A stretch of DNA of 64,000 nt, taken from NCBI GenBank assembly GCA_947561585.1, contig CANNZV010000843.1, positions 62,001 through 126,000 on the forward strand, given 5' to 3'. Numbering within the stretch: position 1 is the first letter of the stretch; each line of letters starts with the position of its first letter. The DNA comes from Caprella mutica (Eukaryota > Arthropoda > Malacostraca > Amphipoda > Caprellidae). Below, piece by piece: positions 1-10,484 of this stretch. A model generated the notes under the pieces. The model was given only the letters and a program-made list of their open reading frames with translations, was not told the DNA's origin and did no database searches. The position numbers and the translations under genes were made by a program.

Positions 1-1295
1 AATTTTTTTTATAGTAAAATACATCCACTGTGGCAAAGTGGCAGAGCTGCTGGCACGAGGACGGATAGACCCACGAACGATACCGGACACATCACTTCAT
101 TTCTTCCCATTTAATTTATATATAACATTATGTAACATAAATCAAATTGATATGCACCTAAACGTACAGTACGTTATATCAATGAAGTAAGAGTTTTCAA
201 TTTTAATTTATTTATTTATTTGATGAAAGTGGATTTCGTTTTGAAGCATATTAGATATGTAATTAGGCGTCTGTTCGATGCAGAATCCCTATGTATGTTG
301 GATGTCGTAATTTATCTTTCTATTCAACGCTGTTAAAACGGTATCGCTTCGATGCCAAATATACTTAATATGATGCGGTTTAGCGGTGCAAACGGATATC
401 GGATTGATGTCTACTTGGTGTCATCATGTCTAATTTGTTACTGGTATTCGATGTCGGAAGAGAGGTTATACAGAGTCGTTTAGACATCGAATAGATACAT
501 TCATGTTTGCTGGGGAATGCATCAATTAAAATTTGACCATAGATTAACTCTCACTCAGTAAATATTGAAACATTGAAACATCTTTATTGAACTAAAAAAA
601 ATATATAATACAAATATACAATTAAAACATGGTTGAAAATTAGGTTCCAGCCCTTATATAAATATTAGAACATACTTTTCGGGCAAACATATTTTTCGGT
701 CATAATAGTTGAGTAATTAGTTTGATATTTGGAATTATATAATTGTTTTACATTGAACAAGCAGGAAATTTGTGCTCTGTGAAATATTTTTAGCAGTAGG
801 GTATATGTTCCAATTTATTATTAGGGTCTATATTTTCGAACACGTGATAAAGGAAAATATAATAATTATTATTTAACTATTATTTAATTAGTAACAAAAT
901 AGCTGAAGGTATGATTCCATTTGAAATAAAAGTTAAATAATGATTATCATATATAGATTTATTGAGTCCGATTACCACTTTAAGTTTAATTATTTATAAT
1001 GTGAATCACTGAATTTTAATCGTCTCATTTGTAGCTTTTGGCACTAGGTGAAAATCAAGTTATCGGATATGGGGGTCCGCATTTTACGTATAAAAATTAT
1101 TTAGGTATCGTTTTCTATTTCTAAACTTGTATTTTACGTACTGGTATCATGGATACCAATTTAAGTAAGAATTAAATAATGATAATTATTATATTTATTT
1201 CTAATGTATCCGAAAATGTGGAACCGTCTGATAACACTGAATCTACTCTAAAATGGAACGTGTTAAATAGGCAATCAACTTTTAATTATTTACGT
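1..1295. other. Intergenic, no gene seen
   Basis: AT-rich sequence with no coding signal that I can support. Around 820-1255 there are degraded pieces of the inverted-repeat family called I here, recognisable by words such as TCCGAAAATGTGGAACCGTC near 1210. The rest is unassigned. Confidence 0.5.
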
Positions 1296-1740
1296 TAAGT
1301 AGAGGTTTAACGTCTGTTTTGGAACCAGAGTCCATGTCGCTGACGTCAAAAGGAAATGAAATACAAGGGACTGGAAGAAGCAGTCAGAAAGGAAAGTGGC
1401 TCCATGGACAAAGTTACGACGCTCGTGGATGCTGAAAAGCTACTCCGTGAATGCTATCACTTACCGAGGAATGTGACAAAAATGGTCACAAGCACCGGTG
1501 GCTGCACTCAAGGATGGAAGAGGGAAATGAAGAGGTGATAGTAAATGAAGCCTACGAGCCTATATACCTAACACAAAATCTAAGACCTCGTAATTGTAGA
1601 GCATAACCCTAGCGCTATCCTCTAAAACTGCACGGACAGTTAAAAACATGATAAACATAAAATAGACGACACGTAATCCAAATTACAACAGTTTGGGATC
1701 CAAGGCACGCCACCCTTCTTTTCCATTCACCAAAGACAGC
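1296..1740 (+). mobile_element. Family K repeat, one arm
   Basis: Begins with a GTAGAGGTTTAACGTCTG-like end and continues through conserved blocks (CGCTGACGTCAAAAGGAAAT; CTACTCCGTGAATGC; GCGCTATCCTCTAAAACTG). The same blocks recur at 29645-29845, 40873-41355, 46465-47095 and, reversed, 60426-60800. In the 40.9 and 46.5 kb copies the arm is followed by its own inverted copy, so the intact element is probably a foldback transposon. The short ORF at 1356-1538 belongs to the repeat and is not supported as a gene. Confidence 0.65.
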
Positions 1741-2580
1741 TTCAGGAACCCCTCGGTGCTTATTTACAATAAGCAGTTTAGAATAGATTCATGAAAATAA
1801 ATGCAATGACCATCGAAAAATCACTTGATTGGTTACCCATTTTATTTTCACGGTACTTGAGGAATACTGTTCAACATCCAATGTTCCTGTTTCAATTACC
1901 TTACGTTGATCCAGTGTACAATCGCACTAGTGTACCAATGTCCCATCGTACCTTTACAACTGTCGTTTAAAGGGAGCACTACGTACGTTATATAGAAAGG
2001 TACAATCCAATTGAGTAGAAATAATTCCTACATTTCTATACATGCTATAAAAAATGGAGATACGAGAATGAATTTCCAAATTCGAAACAATTCTTTTAAA
2101 ACTACGTATCTGTTTTCGTACTTCTGGTCTAAGTATAAATTCAGATATCGTTTGGAAGCAGACATGCCGACGTCAAGATGATGCTGTTAAAACCATGTAT
2201 CGGTTTTCGTGTTTCTACTCAAAGTTTATATTCAGATATCATTTAGAAACAGACATTCTGATATCTACTATGAATTGAAATGGTTGCTAAGTCGATACCC
2301 ACCGTTAGCGCTACGAATTCGACAGCAAACGGCATCGAATCGACATTCATATGTTTGTTGGGCCTTTAAGATATGAAGGATGTAAATCTATATGCATTAA
2401 CTAAGAGTACAATAAATTGATTTTACACTCATAATTAATAAAACTTATGATTAAAAGACATCTATTTTCATTTTATTTTGAGAATAATTAATTAAGCTAG
2501 TGATTACAAATCAGTCATCACAACATTATAACTCATATAATTGATATTTTAAAGCACTCTCTCATAAATTCAAAATGTTT
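1741..2580. other. Intergenic with a degenerate ~110-bp duplication
   Basis: No gene is visible. Two diverged copies of a block of about 110 bp lie in tandem at roughly 2095-2260, each carrying a GTATAAATTCAGATATCRTTT-like stretch. The rest is unassigned AT-rich DNA. Confidence 0.4.
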
Positions 2581-2639
2581 TTTTCCTGCGTTTAGGGAAT
2601 CGAAACTTTGCTATAAACCTCTCCATAAACCTCTCGTTG

Positions 2640-3469
2640 TCCATAAATCATGTAACAAGTTACTCATAGGTAAAACATACTGGAAAAATGTAGTTCTACC
2701 CTCTGTGCTATTTGCAAGCTCGGTTGTTTCTTACAGTATTTCTGATCTAGATTCTCTACAGAGAGTAGAAAATACAGTATGGAGATGTATACTTGGGGCT
2801 CCAGGATACACAGCAGTGAATGCACTGAGGGGGGACATAGGAGCTTCCACAATGAGGAGCAGGGACATGAAAACTAAATTGAGATATGTGGGATATGTAC
2901 TGCATAATGGTAGTGACATGTTGCAGACCATATTTGTGGACATGTTTCTATCACAACGGGATAGCCTGATGAAAACTATAGGAAAGTATATGAGTGAAAT
3001 TGGTGTGAATAACATTTATGATTTTAAAAGAATGAAGGATAGTGAAATTAATCGGTTGGTTAATGAGCTGGATGAGAGGGAATGGCTAAGTGAGATGGAT
3101 ACTAAGTCTACTCTAGTATACTACAGAGCCCATAAAAAAGAAATAAGGGAAGAATGCATTTATGATAACAGTTTTGAGTCAGTGCTCTTGTTCAGAGCTA
3201 GGAGCAATAGTTTGCAGCTGGGATGGAGAAGGCAATTTGAGGGAGGAGACACAGCATGCAGGCTATGTGATGGGCAGATTGAGGAGACACTACTCCATTT
3301 CATGACTATATGTCCAAGTTTGAGAGAAATTAGAGTGGAGTGGGGAATGGAGGGTGTGTGCTTGGAGCAGATGCTGATGCTTACTGAGGGTTTGGATTTG
3401 AATGTGTGCTTAGGATATATTGGAAAGATTTGGAGATACAGAAAGAGGTTTATGGATGAAATTAGATGA
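2640..3469 (+). pseudogene. 5'-truncated LINE ORF2, C-terminal part
   Basis: An open frame that starts upstream of the first possible initiator and runs to a stop at 3469, about 275 codons. Near the end it has a zinc-knuckle pattern C-x2-C then H-x4-C (ACRLCDG ... LLHFMTICPS). That is typical of the region after the reverse transcriptase in many non-LTR retrotransposons. The RT and endonuclease are absent, as expected from 5' truncation during target-primed reverse transcription. The copy has no internal stop over this stretch, so it is fairly young. Clade not assigned. Confidence 0.7.
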
Positions 3470-3589
3470 TTGCTAATTGAATTAGTCATGGGTGCATTAA
3501 ACTCGATTTGTTTAGCTTTTCTTTATGGCTGCTGGGTCAAGCCTTAAGATAACTTATCTGTCAAAAATAAGTGGAACCTTGACAAGGAT

Positions 3590-3855
3590 CCAGAGTGGAA
3601 TAATAACTCACTTCAGATTGACTAGTAACTCTGTTAGGAATTTAGAATGAACAAAAATTACTCATTTTAACCCTAAAAAAATGCAGAAATCAGAAAATTA
3701 TTTCATAAATTTCAACTCCGCAGAGAAAACTGATGTAAAATAAGTCATTTATGCTTCACAATTGGGCTTGTTGTGATGATAAACATCACTAATAGTCTAA
3801 TGGGAATGCATGAAGTTAGGAGTAACTCTGTTAGAATTTATGTTTTCCAGTCTGG
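3590..3855 (-). mobile_element. Family M MITE, intact, 8-bp TSD
   Basis: A 266-bp element from CCAGAGTGG to CCAGTCTGG with subterminal inverted repeats containing CTAACAGAGTTACT. It is flanked on both sides by ACAAGGAT (3582-3589 and 3856-3863), an exact 8-bp duplication. Other copies: 50075-50330 and 51351-55583 (the latter split by a LINE). The 8-bp duplication fits hAT-type transposition. No coding capacity. Confidence 0.88.
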
Positions 3856-3899
3856 ACAAGGATGGTAGGCTTGACCCAAAATGGATGGGTCAAGGTTCC

Positions 3900-4325
3900 C
3901 CCTAGCCCTCCCAGTAGGTCCCACTCCAAATCTCTGCTGAGTTTATATCAGTAGGGATTGGTGTGGGTACCGAAGAGAACGCCCGGCATTTCCCCCTTAT
4001 TGTGTTTGTCCCTTAAGCCCTCCCAGTAGGTCCCACTCCAAATCTCGGCTGAATTTATATCAGTGGGGATTGGGGTGGGTACTGAAGAGAACGCCCGGCA
4101 TTTCCCCCTTATTGTGTTTGTCCCTTAAGCCCTCCCAGTAGGTCCCACTCCAAATCTCGGCTGAATTTATATCAGTGGGGATTGGGGTGGGTACTGAAGA
4201 GAACGCCCGGCATTTCCCCCTTATTGTGTTTGTCCCTTAAGCCCTCCCAGTAGGTCCCACTCCAAATCTCTGCTGAGTTTATATCAGTAGGGATTGGGGT
4301 GGGTACTGAAGAGAACGCCCGGCAG
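3900..4325. repeat. 112-bp tandem repeat, ~3.8 copies
   Basis: Near-identical units of about 112 bp begin with CCCTCCCAGTAGGTCCCACT and end with a TTATTGTGTTTGTCCCTTAAG-like stretch. Unit starts are near 3906, 4018, 4130 and 4242. The array lies downstream of the LINE ORF end, so it is probably part of the LINE 3' UTR. That 3' region seems to run to about 4545, where polyadenylation-like AATAAAG occurs. Confidence 0.8.
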
Positions 4326-4329
4326 ATTG

Positions 4330-4850
4330 TCCCTGGTAATATGTAAATATTGTATTTAGAATTTGGTTTTAAAACTATGTATGGAGGTTTATGTAGAAGA
4401 CAGGTTGTGCAAATTTTAAAAACTTTATTATTATTTGTAAATATTTTAGTTTTTATGTATAGCTATATGATTTGTTTTCAAGTTTTAGCTTAATACTTAA
4501 TCATACTTTTATAAATAAAGAATAATTTGATATGATTTTATTTTTGAGACCAGAGCTGATACAAAAGCTTCTCTGGAAATTTTAACTTGAACTTGAACTC
4601 CAACTCTAAAATCTTTTTACTACTAGCTACCATAAGTCTCACAGTTATAAGTCTTCTGTCTCAATTCTTAGCAGTCCAAACTCCTCATTAACCCTGCAAG
4701 AAGAAGAAAGTCTTAACTCTTTCAATCCCTTTCAACTATTTGTTATGCAATTTGAATATCCTTGATAATATTCTATATGATGGAAAAAGTAGATGCATCC
4801 TAGATTCCTAGATTTTATTGCAACAGCTACTGTCTACTGATTTCCCTCAG
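4330..4850. other. Intergenic or LINE tail, no gene seen
   Basis: AT-rich, with an AATAAAG word near 4515 that may mark the 3' end of the preceding LINE. Nothing else can be supported. Confidence 0.4.
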
Positions 4851-5092
4851 GCAGTCTAAAAAGAATGTCTCCTCAGACACACGATTATTTACAGAAATTG
4901 GGGTTTGGGCGCAGCAAATAACATGGGATGATGATGATGATGATGATGGGAGAATAGGAAATTAGGAATTAAATAGGACATGGTTGCAAGTTGCAACCCC
5001 AGTCTGCAGAATATGTGAGATATTTGGGATATTCTCTCTGAACAATTTTGAATTACAAGGATACAAGGATACAATTTATTCAAGAATACAAA

Positions 5093-5319
5093 CCAAGTAA
5101 AATAGTATGTCTCTTAAACTCACCATTTGTCTCTCCAGCTCTCTCCAAAATTCAACAAATTCTCTCCAAAATGATCAAATTTTGATAAATTCTCTCCAAA
5201 ATAACATTGTAGCATAGGAGAAAAATAGATAAAACTCGCCATTTGCATTTGAAGGGCTCAAAATAACTGTCAAAAACTCGCCATTAAAATGGCGAGTTTG
5301 GACATGCTTTATTACTTGG
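5093..5319 (+). mobile_element. Family A MITE, TSD AATACAAA
   Basis: A 227-bp element from CCAAGTAAAATAG to CTTTATTACTTGG, flanked by AATACAAA at 5085-5092 and 5320-5327. It carries the diagnostic palindrome CTCGCCATTAAAATGGCGAG near its right end. It sits in the 3' UTR of the LINE. Related copies: 9780-9890 (partial), 11078-11294, 28991-29252, 36195-36608. Confidence 0.9.
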
Positions 5320-5589
5320 AATACAAACATCTGATACAAAGTCATCAATTTAGTACAAACACATTAAAAATAGAATATTGGTATTCAAGGCCCTGGTGAG
5401 CTCAAAAAGGCTCTAAGGGCTGCCTAAATATTATGAGAACATTTTAATAATAAAAATAAATAGACAGTGGTACAAATGCTATATTATATAAAGAAGGAGA
5501 AAAAAAAAAATACGAAAGTGACACGAATAAAAATACAAAAAAAAACTAATTAAAAAACTAGACTAATTACAAAAATTACAAAAAATAAA

Positions 5590-7431
5590 CTAATAATGAC
5601 TAATGAAATACTCCAAGAGAGAAACTTTAAAAGTCTTCAAGTTCTCGATAATCTTTAATTGATCAGGTAACTCATTCCACAACTTTGGTCCTATAAAAGA
5701 TATACTCATTTGAGACTTAACCCTACTGAACTTAGGCAACACTATGTTCTCCCTATTTCTTGTCATATAGCCATGCATATCTTGGTGACAAGTTAAATAA
5801 TTGAACAGGTGAGTATCATAATTTGAACGAACAGCCCTGAACATTCTCACCAATACGCTAAATTGAAAAATGTCGAACAGCTTCAAGATCCCACACTGTT
5901 TGAAAAATAAGGAAGTGTGAGAACGGAAAGGAGCATTATTGACTGCTCTCACAGACTCTTTTTGCATTTTAAAAACAGCATCCACACGACAAGAAGCTGC
6001 ACTCCCCCACACCTCAATTCCATAGGATATACAGGACTTGACTAAGGACTGGTACAGTGAAAGCAGTGTATCTGTGGGCAAAAAGAATTTCAGTCTGTTT
6101 AATACTCCCTGAACTTTTGACATCTTGCTGACCAAGTGCAAAATATGACTATCAAATTTCAATTTCTGATCAAATACGACTCCTAAAAACTTTGTTTTAT
6201 CAACCTGAGACACTTCACTATCACCCAACCTGATTCCCTGAACACTGACACTTTGTCCATAGCCAAACAGAATAAAATAAGTCTTATCAATATTGACTTT
6301 GATTTTATTAATCAAGAGCCAGTTATAAATTTTGCAAAGCTCAGAATTAACAAGCTGGACTAGAGAGGGTTCAGTTCTTGGGTCAAATTTCAGAGAAAGA
6401 GTGCTGTCGTCAGCAAAAAGTATGTATCTGAATTTGTCAGAAGCATTTGGCAAATCATTTATGAATATTAAAAAAAGCAATGGCCCCAACACACTACCTT
6501 GCGGAACACCATGAGTAACCAATACCCGATCCGAGTACGCACCTCCCACCTCAACAGACTGCCTACGATCAGAAAGATACGATCTAAACCAATCCAAAAT
6601 TACTCCTCTGAAACCACAATGGTACATTTTGGCTAACAATATTTCATGGTTGACACTATCAAAAGCCTTAGAAAAATCAAGAAATATAGAAAATACGTGA
6701 TGATTAGAATCAAGAGCAGGATTATCAAGCAATGTTGCGGTATCAGTAGTTATACGAGTGGGCTTCGTTATAAGAGGAATAAGATTGTAGCTACGCATCA
6801 AATTAAGGAAACTACAATTATGAGCTTCATCAGTAAGTAATAAATTAAAGTTAAAGTCTCCACAAACAATAAGTCTTTTATATTTACTAATCCTAATCCC
6901 CGACAACATCTCATTAAGTTTATCTTCAAATGAATCATAATTTGAGTTGGGGGGTCTGTATATAATACCGATTAATACAAGGCTACTACCATCTGAAACT
7001 TCAACGAACAATGACTCAATATAGTCACAACATACATTTATATTTGTTAAAAGTTTACACTTATATCTCAGTAATACGAATGCACACAATCCACCGCCAC
7101 GTCTGTTAGCTCTTAAACTATGAAAACTTTGATATTTGTCAAAAGCAACAAGGTTCTTAGAATGCTCATCCAGCCAGCATTCACTGAAGCACATTATATC
7201 AAATTTACAACGCAAAACACCAAGTTCAGCATTTAGCTCATCTATTTTTGGCAACAAAGACCTTATGTTAAAATGAATCACAGAAAAACTATTCTCATGC
7301 AGCAGCATCAAATCATTAAAAGTGTTATCAAGATAATAATCACTAGGTGAATTAGTATTAGCAACTCCATGAAATTCGTTAAAGTTTTCCAACTCTGCTT
7401 CAATCTCATTGAGTAATTGGTTATTAATCAT
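5590..7431 (-). CDS. LINE ORF2: endonuclease fused in frame to reverse transcriptase core
   Basis: A 613-aa open frame. Residues ~45-230 are an APE-type endonuclease: HFNIRSLLPK, the SECWL motif, the IYRPP motif and a VCGDFN motif. At about residue 235 the frame jumps from TTDTATLLDN directly into FSIFLDFSKAFDSVNH. This removes the endonuclease C terminus with its expected S-D-H residues and the first RT blocks. The rest of the RT follows, with HGVPQGSVLGPLLF and the catalytic FADD, then a thumb/C-terminal region. Related ORF2 proteins are usually about 900 aa or more. The frame stayed open across the deletion, so the lesion was in frame. The family is clear; activity is not expected because catalytic blocks are missing. 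Confidence 0.88.
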   Translation of the reverse strand: MINNQLLNEIEAELENFNEFHGVANTNSPSDYYLDNTFNDLMLLHENSFSVIHFNIRSLLPKIDELNAELGVLRCKFDIMCFSECWLDEHSKNLVAFDKYQSFHSLRANRRGGGLCAFVLLRYKCKLLTNINVCCDYIESLFVEVSDGSSLVLIGIIYRPPNSNYDSFEDKLNEMLSGIRISKYKRLIVCGDFNFNLLLTDEAHNCSFLNLMRSYNLIPLITKPTRITTDTATLLDNPALDSNHHVFSIFLDFSKAFDSVNHEILLAKMYHCGFRGVILDWFRSYLSDRRQSVEVGGAYSDRVLVTHGVPQGSVLGPLLFLIFINDLPNASDKFRYILFADDSTLSLKFDPRTEPSLVQLVNSELCKIYNWLLINKIKVNIDKTYFILFGYGQSVSVQGIRLGDSEVSQVDKTKFLGVVFDQKLKFDSHILHLVSKMSKVQGVLNRLKFFLPTDTLLSLYQSLVKSCISYGIEVWGSAASCRVDAVFKMQKESVRAVNNAPFRSHTSLFFKQCGILKLFDIFQFSVLVRMFRAVRSNYDTHLFNYLTCHQDMHGYMTRNRENIVLPKFSRVKSQMSISFIGPKLWNELPDQLKIIENLKTFKVSLLEYFISHY

Positions 7432-8022
7432 TTACATGTGAACAAAAAAACCAGGAAACACAACATTAAATACCGACAGACACTTCTAACCCCGACCAGA
7501 AAACAAAAAATTGAAGACAAGGAAACTGAAACAATATTGACACCAACCAACGAAGAAAGGCGCTCAAAGATAGATAACCGGCACAACACTTCCAATGAAT
7601 AGCGAATAAAGTAATCATCAAAAATTATAACACACCAAATTACCGTCCACCAACATACATGCTCAAAGTTCAGGGCATGAAGCATAAATAACGAAATTGA
7701 CAAGAAATGAACAGCAAGTAAAGATAGAGGAATTAGGTCTAATATGACTAGAAAAGCAAGTGGAAAATATTTGAAATTTAGGGTAATGGTCACATTAACG
7801 AAATTTACATTAAATAAACAGTGAGTAAAGATCAGAGTACTAGGTTTTAGGTTTGACAAGACTAACAAATTAAGTATATTTAAATTCAGAGAAACTGTCA
7901 TATTAACGAAAATATCAGGGTATTAGGGTTAGTTTTGACAAGACTAGAAAAATAAAAATATATAAAGTTTAGGTTAACGGGCACATCTACGAAATTGATA
8001 AAAAATGAATAGAAAGTAAAGA
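7432..8022. other. LINE inter-ORF region
   Basis: The sequence between ORF1 and ORF2 of the minus-strand LINE. It is AT-rich, and the open frames in it show no recognisable motif. I see no separate gene. Confidence 0.5.
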
Positions 8023-9279
8023 TCAGGGTATTGTAGACAGTAGACAGGAGAGTGACGACAGACAGGAGAGTGACGACAGACAGGAGAGTGACGACAGACA
8101 GGAGAGTGACGGCAGACAGGAGAGTGATGGCAGACAGGAGAGTGATGGCAGACAGGAGAGTGACGGCAGACAGGAGAGTGACGGCAGACAGGAGAGTGAC
8201 GGCAGACAGGAGAGTGACGGCAGACAGGAGAGTGACGGCAGACAGGAGAGTGACGGCAGACAGGAGAGTGACGGCAGACAGGAGAGTGACGGCAGACAGG
8301 AGAGTGACGGCAGGCAGGAGAGTGACGGCAGGCAGGAGAGTGACGGCAGGCAGGAGAGTGACGGCAGACAGGAGAGTGACGGCAGACAGGAAAGTGACGG
8401 CAGACAGGAAAGTGACGGCAGACATGAAAGTGACGGCAGACAGGAGAGCAGAGAAAAACGGAATGCTAAGTCATCCCGTCTGAAATGCTGCGCTAGCTCA
8501 CTATAATCCAGCCCGAATTCCTTATCATATAGTAGCTCAAGCGTTGTTAAAGAATTAACCATCACTTTCTGCTTCCTAGCAGTAGGATTTGGAGGAGTCA
8601 AAAGAATATAAACTTTACCATCCTGAGAACCACAATATGCAATCTTATTAGGGCACTTCTTTTTCGCAACTCTCAGTAGGTACAGAATAGTTGATCTGGT
8701 AGGGATCAAATTTTCGTTCACAAACAATCCCTGCGGCTTTGATGTTTTGAAAGAACTTATTACGTCACGCTTCACTCCATTATCGTACAGCTTAATCAGG
8801 ATACTCCTCTTATCAGCTGCCTGAGTATCAGGCTTCTTTCCTAGTCTGAAGGCTGCAGATATTTTGTTTGGAGAGAGCGAAATATTAACTTTACTTTTGA
8901 GAGTCGCAATTGAAGTTTGAAGCACATCTTCACCAAAAGCAGCAGTAGGTATTTCAGTACCAGATAGAATAATGTCATTACGACGGTCAAAACTTTCAAT
9001 ATTGTCAATGCGCTCCTCAAGATGTTTCACATCTCTTCTTAGCGCAGTGTTTTCGTTCTGCAGCTGTCTCATGAGATTATCCTTTGCATCCAATCTCTGA
9101 ATAATCTCATCGAGTTTGGCAGATAGCAGCTCAAACTTTTCCTCCATGGAACGGCAGCCAACATTAGATTTCTCACGTTCAACAGCATTACCATTTCCAG
9201 AAGGAACCTCAGGTGTAGCAGAAACATCAATACTGGGTGAAACAGGAGGAATGATTGCTTTTCCATTTCGTAGATCCAT
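8023..9279 (-). CDS. LINE ORF1 protein with minisatellite-encoded tail
   Basis: Start chosen at the ATG giving MDLRNGKAII (9279). An upstream extension to 9396 lacks motif support. About residues 45-105 form a predicted coiled coil (EEKFELLSAKLDEIIQRLD and following heptads). About residues 110-240 resemble the RNA-binding/C-terminal domain of LINE ORF1 proteins (DRRNDIILSG; AAFRLGKKP; NGVKRDVISSF; LFVNENLIPTR). Residues after ~280 are read through an 18-bp tandem repeat, giving an SLSCLP hexapeptide repeat before the stop. ORF1 proteins act as nucleic-acid chaperones that package the element RNA. The repetitive tail is almost certainly a later expansion and not a conserved domain. Confidence 0.8.
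   Translation of the reverse strand: MDLRNGKAIIPPVSPSIDVSATPEVPSGNGNAVEREKSNVGCRSMEEKFELLSAKLDEIIQRLDAKDNLMRQLQNENTALRRDVKHLEERIDNIESFDRRNDIILSGTEIPTAAFGEDVLQTSIATLKSKVNISLSPNKISAAFRLGKKPDTQAADKRSILIKLYDNGVKRDVISSFKTSKPQGLFVNENLIPTRSTILYLLRVAKKKCPNKIAYCGSQDGKVYILLTPPNPTARKQKVMVNSLTTLELLYDKEFGLDYSELAQHFRRDDLAFRFSLLSCLPSLSCLPSLSCLPSLSCLPSLSCLPSLSCLPSLSCLPSLSCLPSLSCLPSLSCLPSLSCLPSLSCLPSLSCLPSLSCLPSLSCLPSLSCLPSLSCLPSLSCLPSLSCLPSLSCLSSLSCLSSLSCLSSLSCLLSTIP
8042..8448. repeat. 18-bp minisatellite, ~22 copies
   Basis: The unit is AGAGTGACGGCAGACAGG (18 bp) in near-perfect tandem. Variants with GACGAC or GATGGC at the left and GAAAGT at the right mark a gradient of divergence. Because the unit is divisible by three and has no stop in several frames, it creates long spurious open frames on both strands. 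Confidence 0.95.
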
Positions 9280-9530
9280 GGCGAAAAAACAGCTTATGCG
9301 GATGATTAGTATACTAGGATAGACTAGGGGCCAGTCTATATTGTTCAGACAAATATAAACAAAGCAGAGAGCGCCGCACACCACCACAGCACTCACAGAT
9401 GATTCCTATATTAACATTAATTTTGCTACGAACACTTCTGAATTAATCCCTATATTTACATTGATTTTGCTACGAACAGAATAAGAGATCTCTACGAACA
9501 CTTTACCAGTTTCTGCATACTGGTTGCAAC

Positions 9531-9905
9531 CCAGTCTGCAAAGCGCGTCAATGTCGCCAAAGATCTTTGGCGACTATATTAATGGGAAAATTCATCAAAA
9601 CAAGATCTTAGTGACTATTTTCTAATTAATTCCTATGTTTAGTTGTTTACATGTTATTATTGGAGACATATTGAAGAAATTTGGCATTGCCATTTTGGAG
9701 AAAAATTTGAAATTTTTTGGAGAATAATTGTCCTGAAATATGAAATCTTGGACCTTGGTGACAGATTTGACACACTTTGCCAAGTAATAAAGCATGTCCA
9801 AACTCGCCATTTTAATGGCGAGTTTGTGACAGTTATTTTGAGCCCTTCAATTGCAAATGGCGAGTTTTATCTATTTTTCTCCTATGCTGTCACTTTGCAG
9901 ACTGG
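9531..9905 (+). mobile_element. Family H element, TSD GTTGCAAC, with partial A insertion
   Basis: Ends CCAGTCTGCAAAG and CTTTGCAGACTGG, with GTTGCAAC at 9523-9530 and 9906-9913. The body has the TGTCGCCAAAG...TTTGGCGAC palindrome. At about 9780-9890 it contains reverse-oriented family A sequence including the CTCGCCATTTTAATGGCGAG palindrome. Element D was later inserted at its left boundary. Confidence 0.7.
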
Positions 9906-9973
9906 GTTGCAACTCGCAGGATTAATCCAAAAAACCTGCTGTACTTTTCTGACTGTATAAAGTATATCATGTG

Positions 9974-10127
9974 CCAGTCTGAAAAGAAGGTCTCCTAAGA
10001 CCCAGGATTTTTTACAGAAATTGTGATTTGGGTGCAGCAAATATCATGGGAACATAGGAATTAATTCAATTAAATAGGACTTGGGTGCTGGATTAATCCA
10101 CAAATCCTGCTGTACTTTTCAGACTGG
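9974..10127 (-). mobile_element. Family E MITE, TSD ATCATGTG
   Basis: 154 bp from CCAGTCTGAAAAG to CTTTTCAGACTGG with a perfect 8-bp duplication ATCATGTG on each side. The centre has AACATAGGAATTAATT, the core block shared with other families. Confidence 0.9.
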
Positions 10128-10235
10128 ATCATGTGGAATTGCAATGTTCAATAAAATCTTATAATGGAAATCGAATTATTAATATTATATAGGTATCATT
10201 TTATATATAATTTATTTCTTACCAAATGCTAACGG

Positions 10236-10472
10236 CCAGTCTGTATTTGGTGCAAAAAATTCCACTGACTTTTAGAAAAAGCTGAAAAAATCCACCATAA
10301 ATTTCCAGTAATTTGACTGATCCACCAACATTTTACCCATTTTTCCACCAAAAATTAGTAGTAACATAGGAATAAATAGCTAAAAATCCACCGACTTTGC
10401 CAGAATATTATTCTCAAAGGGGAAAAAATTCCACCGACATGTCGGTGGAATTTACCACGAAATACAGACTGG
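10236..10472 (+). mobile_element. Family C MITE, TSD GCTAACGG
   Basis: 237 bp from CCAGTCTGTATTTGG to ACGAAATACAGACTGG, flanked by GCTAACGG at 10228-10235 and 10473-10480. It has the internal palindrome CCACCGACATGTCGGTGG. Further copies: 28605-28802, 49923-50946 and 50069-50868. Confidence 0.92.
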
Positions 10473-10484
10473 GCTAACGGTAGA

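Larger units (their letters stand above)
5055..9401 (-). mobile_element. CR1/jockey-like LINE, internally deleted
   Basis: A minus-strand non-LTR retrotransposon with a recognisable ORF1 (9279-8023) and ORF2 (7431-5590). Read on the minus strand, its 3' end carries a short tandem tail of TATCCTTG units at 5055-5075, as many CR1-type LINEs do. The 3' UTR is interrupted by a family A MITE. ORF2 has lost a middle section, so this copy is non-functional for retrotransposition. The region between the ORFs (7432-8022) shows no coding signal. Confidence 0.8.
4999..9523 (-). mobile_element. Family D MITE split by a LINE, TSD TTGCAACC
   Basis: The left fragment (4999-5054) starts CCAGTCTGCAGAATATG. 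The right fragment (about 9402-9523) ends TTCTGCATACTGG. Joined end to end they correspond to the intact D copy at 36418-36596. The composite is flanked by TTGCAACC at 4991-4998 and 9524-9531. The LINE entered the element's central AATTAATTCC block. Confidence 0.8.
4853..9956 (-). mobile_element. Family E MITE split by nested insertions
   Basis: The left part (4853-4990) and the right part (9906-9956) resemble the two halves of the family E copies at 9974-10127 and 11400-11544. Between them lie elements D (with a LINE) and H. The left part also contains a small (GAT)n run at 4929-4948. The outer target duplication is not clear, so the outer boundary is approximate. Confidence 0.5.

Noticed and set aside
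1..120. Possible tRNA-like stretch near the window start
   Set aside because: No cloverleaf with paired acceptor and T arms could be built; no A and B box spacing.
4889..5083. ORF with an eight-His run
   Set aside because: Caused by a small (GAT)n microsatellite inside a MITE.
7898..8483. ORFs on both strands (SAVTLL repeats; VTADRR repeats)
   Set aside because: By-products of the 18-bp minisatellite in LINE ORF1.
9643..9960. 105-aa plus-strand ORF
   Set aside because: Lies entirely across elements H, A and E; composition follows the repeats.
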